Made by a program: the position numbers and the translations under genes. Below the pieces are notes generated by a model, which saw only the letters and a program-made list of their open reading frames with translations, had not been told where the DNA came from and did not search any database. Of a stretch of 64,000 nt of DNA, positions 1 through 9,200 are shown piece after piece. This DNA comes from Verrucomicrobiales bacterium. Lineage in GTDB: Bacteria; Verrucomicrobiota; Verrucomicrobiia; Limisphaerales; CAIMTB01. Numbering within the stretch: the stretch's first letter is position 1; the number at the start of each line of letters is the position of its first letter. The DNA is taken from NCBI GenBank assembly GCA_016795425.1, contig JAEUHG010000227.1, positions 62,001 through 126,000 on the forward strand, in the 5' to 3' direction.

Positions 1-1
1 A

Positions 2-175
2 GTCCTGCGAGCCACCACGTTAGTAGGGTGGGATCTCGAAGGGCGCTGGATAAGGCACCCTCAGAGTGATCTCCAGGGATTGGCTCGTGCGGTTGAATGG
101 GAACCATCGTCTCCGGCGGTTGGTGGGTGGCCACCATTGATGAACTCAAAGACTAACGGCAAACGACATCGATGA
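2..175 (+). CDS. C-terminal end of an unidentified gene (truncated by window edge)
   Basis: A reading frame enters from the left edge and stays open for 57 codons, ending in a TGA at 173-175 that overlaps the ATG of the next gene (ATGA, four bases). That overlap is the main reason to believe it is real, because the four genes that follow are packed in the same way. The visible residues are rich in Trp, Arg and Pro and end in a basic tail; no motif is recognisable. It is presumably the first visible member of the glycosylation/pseudopilin operon downstream. Function cannot be inferred from this fragment. Confidence 0.5.
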   Translation, partial: VLRATTLVGWDLEGRWIRHPQSDLQGLARAVEWEPSSPAVGGWPPLMNSKTNGKRHR

Positions 176-753
176 GGACCGAGAGTCAGAATCCGCGGCT
201 GCCTGGCGCCAGCACGAGTTCCCATCACGACACGGAGTGGACTCGCGGTGAGCGGACTTGGATCGGAATCGTGTCGTTGCTCTTCTCGAGCACCGGGAGT
301 CTGAAGCTGTATGCAGGGCTTACTGGTGCAGGCATTCGGGAGGCTGCCGAGAAGGTGTTTCAGTTACCCATGACCGAGTGGTCGCTCGCAGTGGGCACGT
401 TGGAGTTGATATGGGTGGTTTTGTTGGTGGCGTCGCCTGGACCAGGTGTTGCGTTGCGCATCGTGCGGTTTCTTTTCTCGGCGATCCTGGCATATCGGAC
501 GTTATTTCACGCCTTCGATGGGGGGTATTGCGGTTGCCTGGGGGGATTGCTTTCGGACACGCCTTGGCAGAGTCAGGAGGGTCTCGTGCTCGGCAGTGTG
601 GCAGTGGCGGGACTAGTGGTGAATGAAGGCCTGCTGGCCCTTTGGCGGCACCGTCAATCCGGGGTCAGGAGGGTAGCGAGCGGACGGTCCGTTGACCTCA
701 TGATGACGCACCTTCGCGCCTCCGATGGCAACCAATCGGCGGATAGGACCTGA
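172..753 (+). CDS. MauE/DoxX-like small integral membrane protein
   Basis: A 193-residue protein with about four hydrophobic segments between residues 30 and 160. Between the third and fourth segments it has a Tyr-Cys-Gly-Cys-Leu-Gly motif (about residues 121-126). A CGC(F/L)G motif between membrane helices is typical of the MauE branch of the DoxX/MauE superfamily, whose members are thought to handle disulfides or quinone-linked redox chemistry in the membrane. The ATG overlaps the stop of the preceding frame (ATGA), so translation is probably coupled. The C-terminal 30 residues are polar and Arg-rich, likely cytoplasmic. Beside glycosyltransferases and a pseudopilin it could help fold an exported partner, but that is inference. 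Confidence 0.6.
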   Translation: MRTESQNPRLPGASTSSHHDTEWTRGERTWIGIVSLLFSSTGSLKLYAGLTGAGIREAAEKVFQLPMTEWSLAVGTLELIWVVLLVASPGPGVALRIVRFLFSAILAYRTLFHAFDGGYCGCLGGLLSDTPWQSQEGLVLGSVAVAGLVVNEGLLALWRHRQSGVRRVASGRSVDLMMTHLRASDGNQSADRT

Positions 754-802
754 TACGATCATGCATCGCGTCCAAACACGCGCCGGTGGGGTGGAATGCG
801 CC

Positions 803-2335
803 ATGAATTCGGCGACGTGGAACCGTTGGTTGCTCAGGGCAGCAAGGATGACGTGCGTTGGATTGCCGTTGTTCCTGATGTGGGTGCTGCCATTGGATTC
901 CTTGTATCTCACGGGCGGTGACGAAGGCATCGAATTGACGAAGGGTGCCTATTTTGCGCGGCAGGGCTATTGGCCGGTCGAAGTTTGGAATGATCAGCCA
1001 CTCGCTCATACGCGGCTCTACGGGTGGTTGCTCCGTTGGCGACCCGACCCGTTGGGGCCACGCTGGTGGTCCATTGTGACATTCGCCGGTCTCCTGGTAG
1101 CGGTTCATGGGTTTACCTTTCATGTCCATCGAGACCATGCGGTGGCCCTGGCGGCAGTTGTAGTCCTGGCATGGTCACCCTTGGTACTGGACCTGTCGGT
1201 CGCAGCGATGCAGGAAATGCCAGCAACGGCGTTGGGGATGGTTTCCGTGTGGTTGGTGTTGCGCGCTGATGAGGATGAAAACCGGTGGCTTCTTCTGATG
1301 GCCGTGCTTTCCGCAAGCGCCGGAATCGCCATCAAACTGACCGCTGGCTTCTATGCGGTGGCCGCATTTCTCTTGTTGCTTCGCAGGCGCTGCGGCGGAA
1401 CCGACCTCGATCGGCGGGTTGAGCGGCAAATGATCGGTTGGCCCTGGTGGTACGCACTCGGTGTCGCCGTCGGCTGCTGGCTGGCCTTGTGGCTACTGGA
1501 TGGGCGACCGGTCGCCGCCCATCTCGCCAGTCATTGGGCGGCCCTGGACGCTGCGAGACGTTCCTCGGGTGCCGAATCGGCGGGACCATGGATGTTTCTC
1601 TTCGGGACGCATCCGTTTCTATGGATCTTTGCTGTCATTGGGGTCTCGGCCGCCTTGCGTTCGCGGCGCGTTATTGGGGGCAGGTGCTGGGATGGCTTTA
1701 TTTTAGTTGGAGTGGTCGCGTTGTTTCACGCCGTCCTGCGGCCTTGGTGGGAGTACTACGCCCTGACGTGCTGGGTAGGTCTGGTGCCAATTGCGGCAAA
1801 GGGATGGGTCGTGTCGTTGAAGGCCTGGCGCGGGTCGGACGGAAGGGCGAGAAGCCCGGAAGGGCGAGGGATGATCGCGTGGAGTGCCGCCGCTGGGGCA
1901 CTCGCCGCCGGGGTCTTCTGGGGGTGGGCGTGGCTGCACCAGTTGGTCGCTCTTCGGAATTCCCCGCGGGCCACGGATTCACGGTTACTCGCGTCGCTGC
2001 GACAGCAAATCGGGGTCGCACCCGGCGGTACCATCTATTCAGTGGAGCCAATCGCGGCATTTTGGCTGGGCCTCCGGGTGCCTGAATCCCTGTTGGTGGT
2101 CAGTCAGAAGCGGTTCCTTTCGGGGGACCTTGACCCGGCCGCGATCCCGGGAGAGGTCCGCAGGGCTCGCTGCGATTACCTCGTGATCCCGCAGGGGCTC
2201 GATCTGGAGAAACTGCCGGATTGGCCAGCACTACTTAGGGAGAGCTACATCCTGGTCGCATTTGCCGAAGGAAGGGAAATCTATGTCCATCGACGATGGC
2301 GGCCGAGCCGCCTGGAAACACGGATGCAATGGTAG
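803..2335 (+). CDS. GT-C family membrane glycosyltransferase (GT39/ArnT/PMT-like)
   Basis: A 510-residue polytopic membrane protein. After a first hydrophobic segment comes a short loop with Gly-Gly-Asp-Glu followed by an Asn-Asp-Gln-Pro motif, the arrangement seen in the first periplasmic loop of GT-C enzymes, where the acidic pair is catalytic or metal binding. Roughly ten further hydrophobic segments follow, then a soluble C-terminal domain of about 100 residues. Such enzymes move a sugar from a polyprenyl-phosphate donor to lipid or protein on the outer face of the membrane. The GT2 enzyme two genes downstream is of the type that makes such donors. I chose the ATG at 803, which has a GGTGGA-like site upstream and leads straight into the first membrane segment; an in-frame ATG at 725 would overlap the previous gene. 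Acceptor and sugar are unknown. Confidence 0.7.
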   Translation: MNSATWNRWLLRAARMTCVGLPLFLMWVLPLDSLYLTGGDEGIELTKGAYFARQGYWPVEVWNDQPLAHTRLYGWLLRWRPDPLGPRWWSIVTFAGLLVAVHGFTFHVHRDHAVALAAVVVLAWSPLVLDLSVAAMQEMPATALGMVSVWLVLRADEDENRWLLLMAVLSASAGIAIKLTAGFYAVAAFLLLLRRRCGGTDLDRRVERQMIGWPWWYALGVAVGCWLALWLLDGRPVAAHLASHWAALDAARRSSGAESAGPWMFLFGTHPFLWIFAVIGVSAALRSRRVIGGRCWDGFILVGVVALFHAVLRPWWEYYALTCWVGLVPIAAKGWVVSLKAWRGSDGRARSPEGRGMIAWSAAAGALAAGVFWGWAWLHQLVALRNSPRATDSRLLASLRQQIGVAPGGTIYSVEPIAAFWLGLRVPESLLVVSQKRFLSGDLDPAAIPGEVRRARCDYLVIPQGLDLEKLPDWPALLRESYILVAFAEGREIYVHRRWRPSRLETRMQW

Positions 2336-3143
2336 GCGGAACTTGGATTGGTCTGCCGATGGAATCGCGCCGGGGTGCCGCGCCTTCACGTTGCTTGAAT
2401 TGATGATCACGGCCACCCTCATTCTGGTCCTGTCGGGGTGGTCATTGGCCACCGTTGGCAAGGCTCGGACCGAAGCGCAGGCGGTTCAGTGCGTTCAACA
2501 CCTGAGACAGCTCCACTTGGGATGGCAGATTTATGTCGATGAGCATGGGGGCGTGCTGCCCGGGAACGCTGCCACCGGAACAGGGGGAGTCTGGCGTGGG
2601 GTCGTCGATTCGTGGGCCGGGGAGAGTAGTGCCCCATACGACGATGACACGCGACGTCTCGAGGACGGGCAGCTGTGGCGAAGCGGGGCGCTGACTTCGG
2701 CGAACGTCTTTCGATGTCCGGCGGATCGCAGTCGCCCTGTCTCGGGGCGCGGATTGCGAACCCGGTCCTATTCCTTGAATGGAAACCTGGGAGGTCGGAC
2801 GAACGAGGTCCAGACCCGGGTTGGGTTTCAGGGCGAGATTGTGCAGCCGTCGGCCGTGATGGCTTTCATCGATGAGCACGAGGAGAGCATTGATGATGGC
2901 CACTTCCTGGTATGGGCAGCTCCTGATGACAGGTGGGTGAATCTGCCGGCAGACCGCCATGGCGGCCTTGGCGTCTGGTCGGCGGTGGATGGTCATATTG
3001 AGAAACGTCGCTGGGCGGCGCGGAAGGAGTTCTTGCGGGAAGGCGAGTATTGGATGCGGGCCCGTCCGGGAGGGGATCTGGCCGATCTTCGGGCGCTGCA
3101 GACTTGGGTCCTTCCGGTACCTCGGGAGCCGCCCACCCTATGA
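2283..3143 (+). CDS. Prepilin-like (type II secretion/pseudopilin) protein, verrucomicrobial type
   Basis: A 286-residue protein with a type III prepilin signal: a basic leader of 34 residues, then Ala|Phe-Thr-Leu-Leu-Glu-Leu-Met and a 20-residue hydrophobic helix. Glu at position +5 of the mature protein is the conserved residue needed for assembly and methylation; the residue before the cleavage site is Ala rather than the usual Gly. The C-terminal half has the PADRHGG and VDGH elements seen in the very numerous H-x9-DG pseudopilins of Verrucomicrobiota and Planctomycetota. The ATG at 2283 has a strong AGGAAGGG site upstream and is preferred over a TTG seven codons earlier. It overlaps the end of the GT-C gene by 53 bp. 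Role in a pilus or secretion pseudopilus is inferred from family only. Confidence 0.8.
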   Translation: MSIDDGGRAAWKHGCNGRRNLDWSADGIAPGCRAFTLLELMITATLILVLSGWSLATVGKARTEAQAVQCVQHLRQLHLGWQIYVDEHGGVLPGNAATGTGGVWRGVVDSWAGESSAPYDDDTRRLEDGQLWRSGALTSANVFRCPADRSRPVSGRGLRTRSYSLNGNLGGRTNEVQTRVGFQGEIVQPSAVMAFIDEHEESIDDGHFLVWAAPDDRWVNLPADRHGGLGVWSAVDGHIEKRRWAARKEFLREGEYWMRARPGGDLADLRALQTWVLPVPREPPTL

Positions 3144-3913
3144 GGCTAGGTCCCGAGGTTTGCCTGGTATTGCCGGTGCTCAACGAGGAGCGCCAGTTGT
3201 CATTCAGCGTGCGACGGACACGTGAGGTCCTCGATCGCATGTCTCATTGGCAGTGGGATCTGGTGGTCGTCGACAATGGGTCAACGGATCGAACCTGGGA
3301 CATCGCGAGGGACTTGGAGAGACGCGGGTGGGCACGGGTGATGCGCCTGGAGCAGCGGGGCAGAGGGCGAGCCTTGCGTGCCGCATGGCTGTCCAGCGAA
3401 GCGGATTTCCTGGCCTACATGGACGTCGATCTATCGACCGATCTGCGGCATCTTGGGGATCTCTTGGAGCCTTTGGCGCTGGGATTGGCCGATGTGACCG
3501 TGGGTTCGCGATTGATGCGGAGGGCGGAGGTCCGGCGAAGCTGGATACGTGGGGTGCTGTCGCGAAACTACAACCGATTGGCGCGTCGCCTGACGGGATC
3601 GGGAATTGTCGATCATCAGTGTGGATTCAAGGCCATGACTCGGGGAGCCGCGCGGGCCCTGCTGCCTCAGGTCGAGAACAACCATTGGTTCTTTGATACG
3701 GAGCTTCTGATACTGGCGCAGCGGAAGGGTTGGCGGATCCGCGAGTTTCCGGTGGTTTGGACGGAAGATGAGGATTCGCGGGTGCGCCTGATGGGAACGA
3801 TCCTGGAGGAGTTTTGCGGCTTGTGGAGACTGCGAACCCGGCGTCGATTCCGCTCATCAACGGCCCCGGACCCGAGTGGTCACGATTTGGGGAATGGACG
3901 GCGACCACCGTGA
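3140..3913 (+). CDS. Family 2 glycosyltransferase, dolichol-phosphate mannose/glucose synthase-like
   Basis: A 257-residue GT-A fold enzyme. It opens with the typical LPVLNEE element, has VDNGSTD around residue 40 for nucleotide-sugar binding and MDVDLSTD near residue 95 as the metal-binding DxD. The order of motifs matches DPM1/ALG5-type enzymes that transfer a sugar from a nucleotide donor to a polyprenyl phosphate. No C-terminal membrane helices are present, so it should be a cytoplasmic or peripheral enzyme. Its ATG overlaps the TGA of the pseudopilin gene (ATGA). With the GT-C transferase of the same operon it makes a plausible pair: this enzyme loads the lipid carrier and the GT-C enzyme uses it outside. 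Sugar identity is not predictable. Confidence 0.8.
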   Translation: MRLGPEVCLVLPVLNEERQLSFSVRRTREVLDRMSHWQWDLVVVDNGSTDRTWDIARDLERRGWARVMRLEQRGRGRALRAAWLSSEADFLAYMDVDLSTDLRHLGDLLEPLALGLADVTVGSRLMRRAEVRRSWIRGVLSRNYNRLARRLTGSGIVDHQCGFKAMTRGAARALLPQVENNHWFFDTELLILAQRKGWRIREFPVVWTEDEDSRVRLMGTILEEFCGLWRLRTRRRFRSSTAPDPSGHDLGNGRRPP

Positions 3914-4182
3914 AGCGCGGGGACAACGGCGCCAGGTGACGATCGCGGCACCGGTTCGCCGGGGAGCGCGAGGTCAGCCGACGATGGTGATGGTGTCGGA
4001 ATGGGATGTGAGGACGAACGGAAGGGGCTCCATGAACGGATGGGGCCTCGGGCGTTGCAAAATTCAGCTTTGGGTTTTCACTTGTCTGCGGGGCGAAGTC
4101 GTTCCTAGGTTTACACCATCGCAAACGTCGTGACGTCATCCGTTCTCAGCAAGATCAGGATCCCGGGCATCCTGGGAACACG

Positions 4183-4875
4183 ATGGCAGAATTCCGCGCG
4201 CCACAGGGAATGATTCGACTCTATCAGTTTGCCTGGAGCCCCTATTGCCTCGTTCAGAAGCGGCTTCTGGAGTACTCGGGCGCTCCGTTCCGTTTGGTGA
4301 AGGTTTCTTTGACGGACCGGAGCAAGATCTGGCGATTGACCCGTGAGCGGTACTATCAGGTGCCGTTGTTGCAGGATGGCAAGCGGGTGGTTTTCGAGAC
4401 GCATCCGGATTCGCAGGTCATCGCCAAGTACCTGGATTCACGGTTGGAGCTGGGCCTGTTTCCCAGGGAATGGGACGGGGTTCAGGACCTGTTGTGGCGC
4501 TATTTCGAGAACGAAATCGAGGGTGTGGCGTTTCGATTGAACGACATTCATTGGCGCGAGTTCGTGCCGGCGTCGGAGCGTTGTGGCTTTGTCCGACACA
4601 AGGAGCGGCGGTTTGGCCGCGGCTGTCTCGATGAATGGCGAAGCCAGGAGGCGGCACTGTTGTCGCAGTTGGACACGTTGTTGGTCCCGGTGGAGCGGAT
4701 GGTTGCGACCCGCCGTTTTCTGCTGAGCGACCGCCCATTCTTCGCCGACTTCTCATTGTACGGCATGCTGGCGAATTTTCTTTATACCGGGCACTACGAA
4801 TTGCCATCGCGACACGTGCATCTGCGGGAATGGTATTCGCGGATTCTCGTGGCTTCGCACACCAAGCGCGCGTGA
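4183..4875 (+). CDS. Glutathione S-transferase-like protein
   Basis: A 230-residue protein with a thioredoxin-fold N-terminal domain (residues 10-90) followed by an all-helical domain, the GST arrangement. A Ser-Pro-Tyr-Cys motif at residues 19-22 sits where GSTs carry the catalytic Ser or Cys. A cis-Pro element (YYQVPLL, about residue 60) and an ETHPDS element (about residue 75) match the glutathione-binding positions. Substrate is unknown. An ATG at codon 10 (4210) would begin exactly at the fold and is an alternative start. The last codon overlaps the GTG start of the PIN-PhoH gene (GTGA), so the two are probably translationally coupled, an unexplained pairing. Confidence 0.7.
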   Translation: MAEFRAPQGMIRLYQFAWSPYCLVQKRLLEYSGAPFRLVKVSLTDRSKIWRLTRERYYQVPLLQDGKRVVFETHPDSQVIAKYLDSRLELGLFPREWDGVQDLLWRYFENEIEGVAFRLNDIHWREFVPASERCGFVRHKERRFGRGCLDEWRSQEAALLSQLDTLLVPVERMVATRRFLLSDRPFFADFSLYGMLANFLYTGHYELPSRHVHLREWYSRILVASHTKRA

Positions 4876-6203
4876 AAAAAAACTACCTCCTCGACACCAA
4901 TGTCCTCCTTCACGATCCGAACAGTCTCGTTAGTTTTCAGGACAACAATGTCCTGATCCCGATCGAGGTGATCGAGGAAATCGACCGGTTTAAACGAGAA
5001 TCGAGCGAATTGGGGCGGAACGCGCGGACGGTTTCGAGGATGCTCGATGGCTGGCGTGCTCAAGGCCACTTGAGCCAGGGCATCCGGCTACCGGGCGGTG
5101 GACTTTTCCGCATCGTCTTCGAGCGTCCCGCGGCACCGGCGTCGACGACATCCTCTGCGGTGCCGCTGAACGGGCACAGTCGCAGCGCCGACAACCGAAT
5201 CCTAGCCCGTGCGCTCAGCGTTCGTGATGCCGAACCCGACCTGCCCCTGATCGTCGTCACCAAGGACATCAACCTTCGGCTCAAGGCGGACACGTTGGGA
5301 TTGCCGGCGGAGGACTATGAGACCGACCGGATCCAGTTGTCGGAGCTGTATAGCGGTTTGATCGAAAAGACGGTCAATGCCGAGGCATTGGCCGAGTTCA
5401 AATCCAAGGACGAACTGCCATTGCCCGTCGGGGCGCGCTATTTGCCCAACGAGTATTGCACCCTGATTGACGAGGCGAATCCCAAGCGCAGCCTTCTGGC
5501 GAAAGTGGATGCCACGGGTACCAAACTGGTTCCCATCGCGGACTCGAGGGAGGGAGTCTGGGGCATTCGACCGCGGAACAGGGAACAACATTTTGCCTTC
5601 GACGCGCTGCTGGATGACCGGATCAAGTTGGTGACGCTGATGGGCAAGGCCGGGACGGGAAAGACGCTGCTGGCGTTGGCTGCCGGGCTGAGGAGGACCG
5701 TGGTGGACCGGGAATTCCGACGGGTGTTGGTGGCACGGCCAACGGTGTCGATGGGCAAAGAGATCGGGTTCCTGCCTGGAACGCTGGAAGAGAAGCTCTC
5801 CCCGTGGATGCAACCCATTCATGACGCACTGGAGTTGTTGAGCGACCTTAACATGGGCCAGGAAAGCCGTCGGAGCGCTGACTTGATGCGGAACGGCAGC
5901 ATCGTGGTGGAGGCGTTGAGCTACATTCGAGGGCGCAGCATTCCGCACCAGTTCATGATCATCGACGAGGCGCAGAATTTAACGCCGCTCGAGGTCAAGA
6001 CCATCGTCACCCGGGTTGGGCAGGGCACCAAGATCGTGTTCACCGGCGATCCGTGGCAGATCGACAATCCGTACGTCGATTCGAGTTCGAACGGCTTCGT
6101 CTATCTGGTGGACCGCTTTCGTGGCCAGACCCTTGCGGCCCACGTGCAGTTGGAGAAGGGTGAGCGCTCCGAACTCGCCGAAATGGCGGCCAACCTGCTC
6201 TGA
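4872..6203 (+). CDS. PIN domain-PhoH family ATPase (YlaK-like)
   Basis: A 443-residue protein starting with GTG that overlaps the GST stop. Residues 1-130 are a PIN nuclease domain (LLDTNVLLHDP near the N-terminus, further acidic residues around EVIEEIDRFK). Residues about 220-443 are a PhoH ATPase with Walker A GKAGTGKT near residue 258 and Walker B IIDEAQ near residue 363, followed by the family-typical TGDPWQIDNPYVD. PIN-PhoH fusions have been described as RNA helicase/RNases in mycobacteria; the enzymatic activity here is inferred from that. The open frame extends upstream into the GST gene, but homology to PIN domains begins at KKNYLLDTN, which fixes the GTG start. An A8 run follows the start codon directly. 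Confidence 0.85.
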   Translation: MKKNYLLDTNVLLHDPNSLVSFQDNNVLIPIEVIEEIDRFKRESSELGRNARTVSRMLDGWRAQGHLSQGIRLPGGGLFRIVFERPAAPASTTSSAVPLNGHSRSADNRILARALSVRDAEPDLPLIVVTKDINLRLKADTLGLPAEDYETDRIQLSELYSGLIEKTVNAEALAEFKSKDELPLPVGARYLPNEYCTLIDEANPKRSLLAKVDATGTKLVPIADSREGVWGIRPRNREQHFAFDALLDDRIKLVTLMGKAGTGKTLLALAAGLRRTVVDREFRRVLVARPTVSMGKEIGFLPGTLEEKLSPWMQPIHDALELLSDLNMGQESRRSADLMRNGSIVVEALSYIRGRSIPHQFMIIDEAQNLTPLEVKTIVTRVGQGTKIVFTGDPWQIDNPYVDSSSNGFVYLVDRFRGQTLAAHVQLEKGERSELAEMAANLL

Positions 6204-6252
6204 CCATCGGGCGTTGCGAGGGCTCTGAGATGCCTCGTATGCTCCGGTCCAC

Positions 6253-9200
6253 ATGAAGCCTTCGATGCGGTGGCTCTATCCCACCGCGGTCTTTTGCCTT
6301 TTGCTATCCGGGATCGCCGGCCTGGCTTACCAGGTGGCGTGGTCCAGGTATCTTGCCCTTTTCCTGGGGCACACGAGCTACGCGGTGGTGGCGGTGTTGG
6401 TGGCCTTCATGGGGGGCCTGGCGCTGGGCAACGCCTGGCTGGGCCGGTATGCCGATCGTATTTCCCGGCCGCTGGCGTTGTATGGCTGGCTTGAGCTCGG
6501 CATTGCCGGATATGCCGTGGTCTTTCCGATTTACTTCGAAGTTTGCCAACAGCTTTACATCACCTTGGCGCGTGGGGCGACCACGGGAGGCCTTTGGTGG
6601 CTGGCGTTGAAGTTCGCCTTTGGCCTGGCCGCCATCTTGATTCCGACGACCCTCATGGGGGGAACGCTCCCCATCCTGACCAAACTCGTCACGCGATCAT
6701 TGGGCGAACTGCGGGCCCGGGTGGCAGGCTTGTATTTCATCAATAGCGTCGGCGCCGTGGCTGGGGTCATGCTCGCCGATTTCTGGTGGATTCCGAGTTT
6801 CGGCCTGGATGCCACGATGTTCGCAGGGGCGATCCTCAATGGCGTGGTCGGAGCCCTGGCCCTGGCGATGAGTTCGTCCCTGGAACGGGACAGTGCGATG
6901 ATTCCGCCCTGGGAACGGGCCTCGGGCGAAGCGGCGGCCGCTGCGGAGGCGGAGGCCGGTGCCGAATTCTATTCAGAATCGGACCTGCGATTGGCGGTGG
7001 CGGCTGCGGGACTCTCCGGCTTTGTGGCGATGTTGTATGAGGTGGTGTGGACGCGCCTGCTGGCACTGGCGCTCGGTTCCTCGACGCACGCCTTCTCGCT
7101 GATGTTGGTGACGTTTATCTCGGGGATCGCGGCCGGAGCCTGGGTGATTGGCCGGTGGCGCAACCTGCGGCGGACCTTCGATGCGTTCGGTTGGGCGGAG
7201 ATGGCACTGGCGGGGACGTTGTTTGCCTCGATGTTCTTCTACCACTACCTGCCGCTGGCATTCGTGTGGCTGGGTGGGAAGTTGGTGCGGGAGGCGGCGA
7301 ATTACCCGATCTACCAGGGCATCCAGTTCGGGCTTTGTTTCGTGGTCATGTTCGTGCCCGCGCTTTGTCTGGGCATGACGCTGCCATTGGCAAGTCGCGT
7401 GGCGACCTCGGAGCTTGCGCGCACCGGTCGAAGCGTAGGTCTGGTCTTCTCGATCAACACGCTGGGTACGGTTCTTGGCGCCGCGTTGACCGGCATGGTG
7501 TTTCTGCCGGCGCTAGGGTTGGCGAAGACATTCGCGCTCGGCGTGGGGTTGAATCTCGCCCTTGCGTTGGTGGTCCTCCTTCGCAAGTTCGCTTGGGGTC
7601 GGCTGGCGGTGATCTGGATCGGCGGTGCCGCGGTGGTGCTAGTGATGGGAGTGGCCCACTGGCGATTGGATGCCACGTGGGACAGGGCCTTTTCCCTCGG
7701 TTTGTGGCGCGCTGGGCAACCCCCCGGAAGCATCAAGGAATTTCAGTCCATGGTGCGATCCTTGGATGTGCGATTCCATCGGGACGGCGCTGGGGCGACC
7801 GTGGCTGTCCATGGTTTCACCAACACCACCAGTGGCGGGACCGAGTTCACACTCCGGGTCAATGGCAAGCCCGACGCCTCGACCCGCGGGGACCTCTCAA
7901 CGCAGCTTTTGTTGGGGCATATTCCCTTGCTGCTGCGCACCAACGCCCAGGACGTGATGGTGATTGGCATCGGCAGCGGTGTGACCTGCGGGGCGGTCCT
8001 CGAGTATCCCGAGGTGCGGCGGGTCGATGCGGTGGAGATTTCGCCCGAGGTTCGCGATGCGGCCCGCACCCTTTTCGCTCCGCACAACCGCGGGGCCCTC
8101 GACAATCCGCGACTGGAGGTGGTGTTGGATGATGCGAAGTCGTTCCTGAAGGCGTCCGGAAGGGAATACGACGTGATCATCAGCGAGCCGTCTAATCCGT
8201 GGATGGCCGGCGTGGCCGGGGTCTTCACCCGTGAGTTTTACGAAACCTGCCGCGCCAGCCTCAAGGAGCGCGGGTTGATGGTGCAGTGGGTGCATATCTA
8301 CGAGAGCAACGACGACGCCATCCGGATTGTGCTGGCGACGTTCGCGTCGGTGTTTCCGTCCGCCAGCATTTGGCAGACGATTCCCGGCGACCTCGTGCTC
8401 GTCGGATCGGTGGAACCGGTCAACTACGACCTCGATAGCATCCAACGTCGATTCGACGAACCTGCGGTAACGGCGGATCTTCGGAGGATCGACCTCTTCC
8501 GTCTTCCGGTGTTGCTCGGGCTCCAATTGGTTTCCGACTACAACACCCCGTTTGTCGTGAAGCCGGATTCCGCGGTGCATAGCGATTACTTTCCGGTGCT
8601 GGAATACGTGGCTGAGAAGGCCTTTTTCGCACGCGAAGACGGAGTGCTGCACGAGACCTTCAACGAGAACACTCTACGCCGACCGAGCACGTTGCTGGGC
8701 GAGTATTTGCGGAGGCATCCCTTGACGGTGACCGATGTTCAATCCTTTGCCCTGTTTCACACGGCTTATCGATTGCCGCATCCACGCATTCTGCGATCGA
8801 TCCTGGAGCGATGGCGGGAATTGGCTCCCGATTCGACCTTGGTGGCCGAGTATTCGGCAAAGCTGGACTTTCCGTTGCCGGTGTCCGAGTTGGAGGCTCA
8901 AAGGATGGCGCTGGCGCGCGAACCAATGATGGCGGGGGCGGAGAAGGAACCCGAGCCTTTGCGGATGTATTCCAGAAACCTGATGAACGCCTACCGGTAC
9001 CTGCGGTCGGCTTACTACCAACCTCCGACCAAGGAACTCGAGGCGGTGCTGGGTCGCCTCATCGAAGTGGATGGCACGCACCGTCAGTCCCATCGCCTGC
9101 GCCTCGCGGAGATATCCTGGGACAAGGGCAACGACGAGGAATTCATCCGCCTGGTCTCAGACACTTTCCTCCAGAGCGCCGGCGCGCCCGCCGTGGGCAA

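Noticed and set aside
3914..4182. Possible small gene or RNA in the gap between the GT2 and GST genes
   Set aside because: The open frame of 85 codons starts inside the GT2 gene and looks non-coding; no stable structure or tRNA found.
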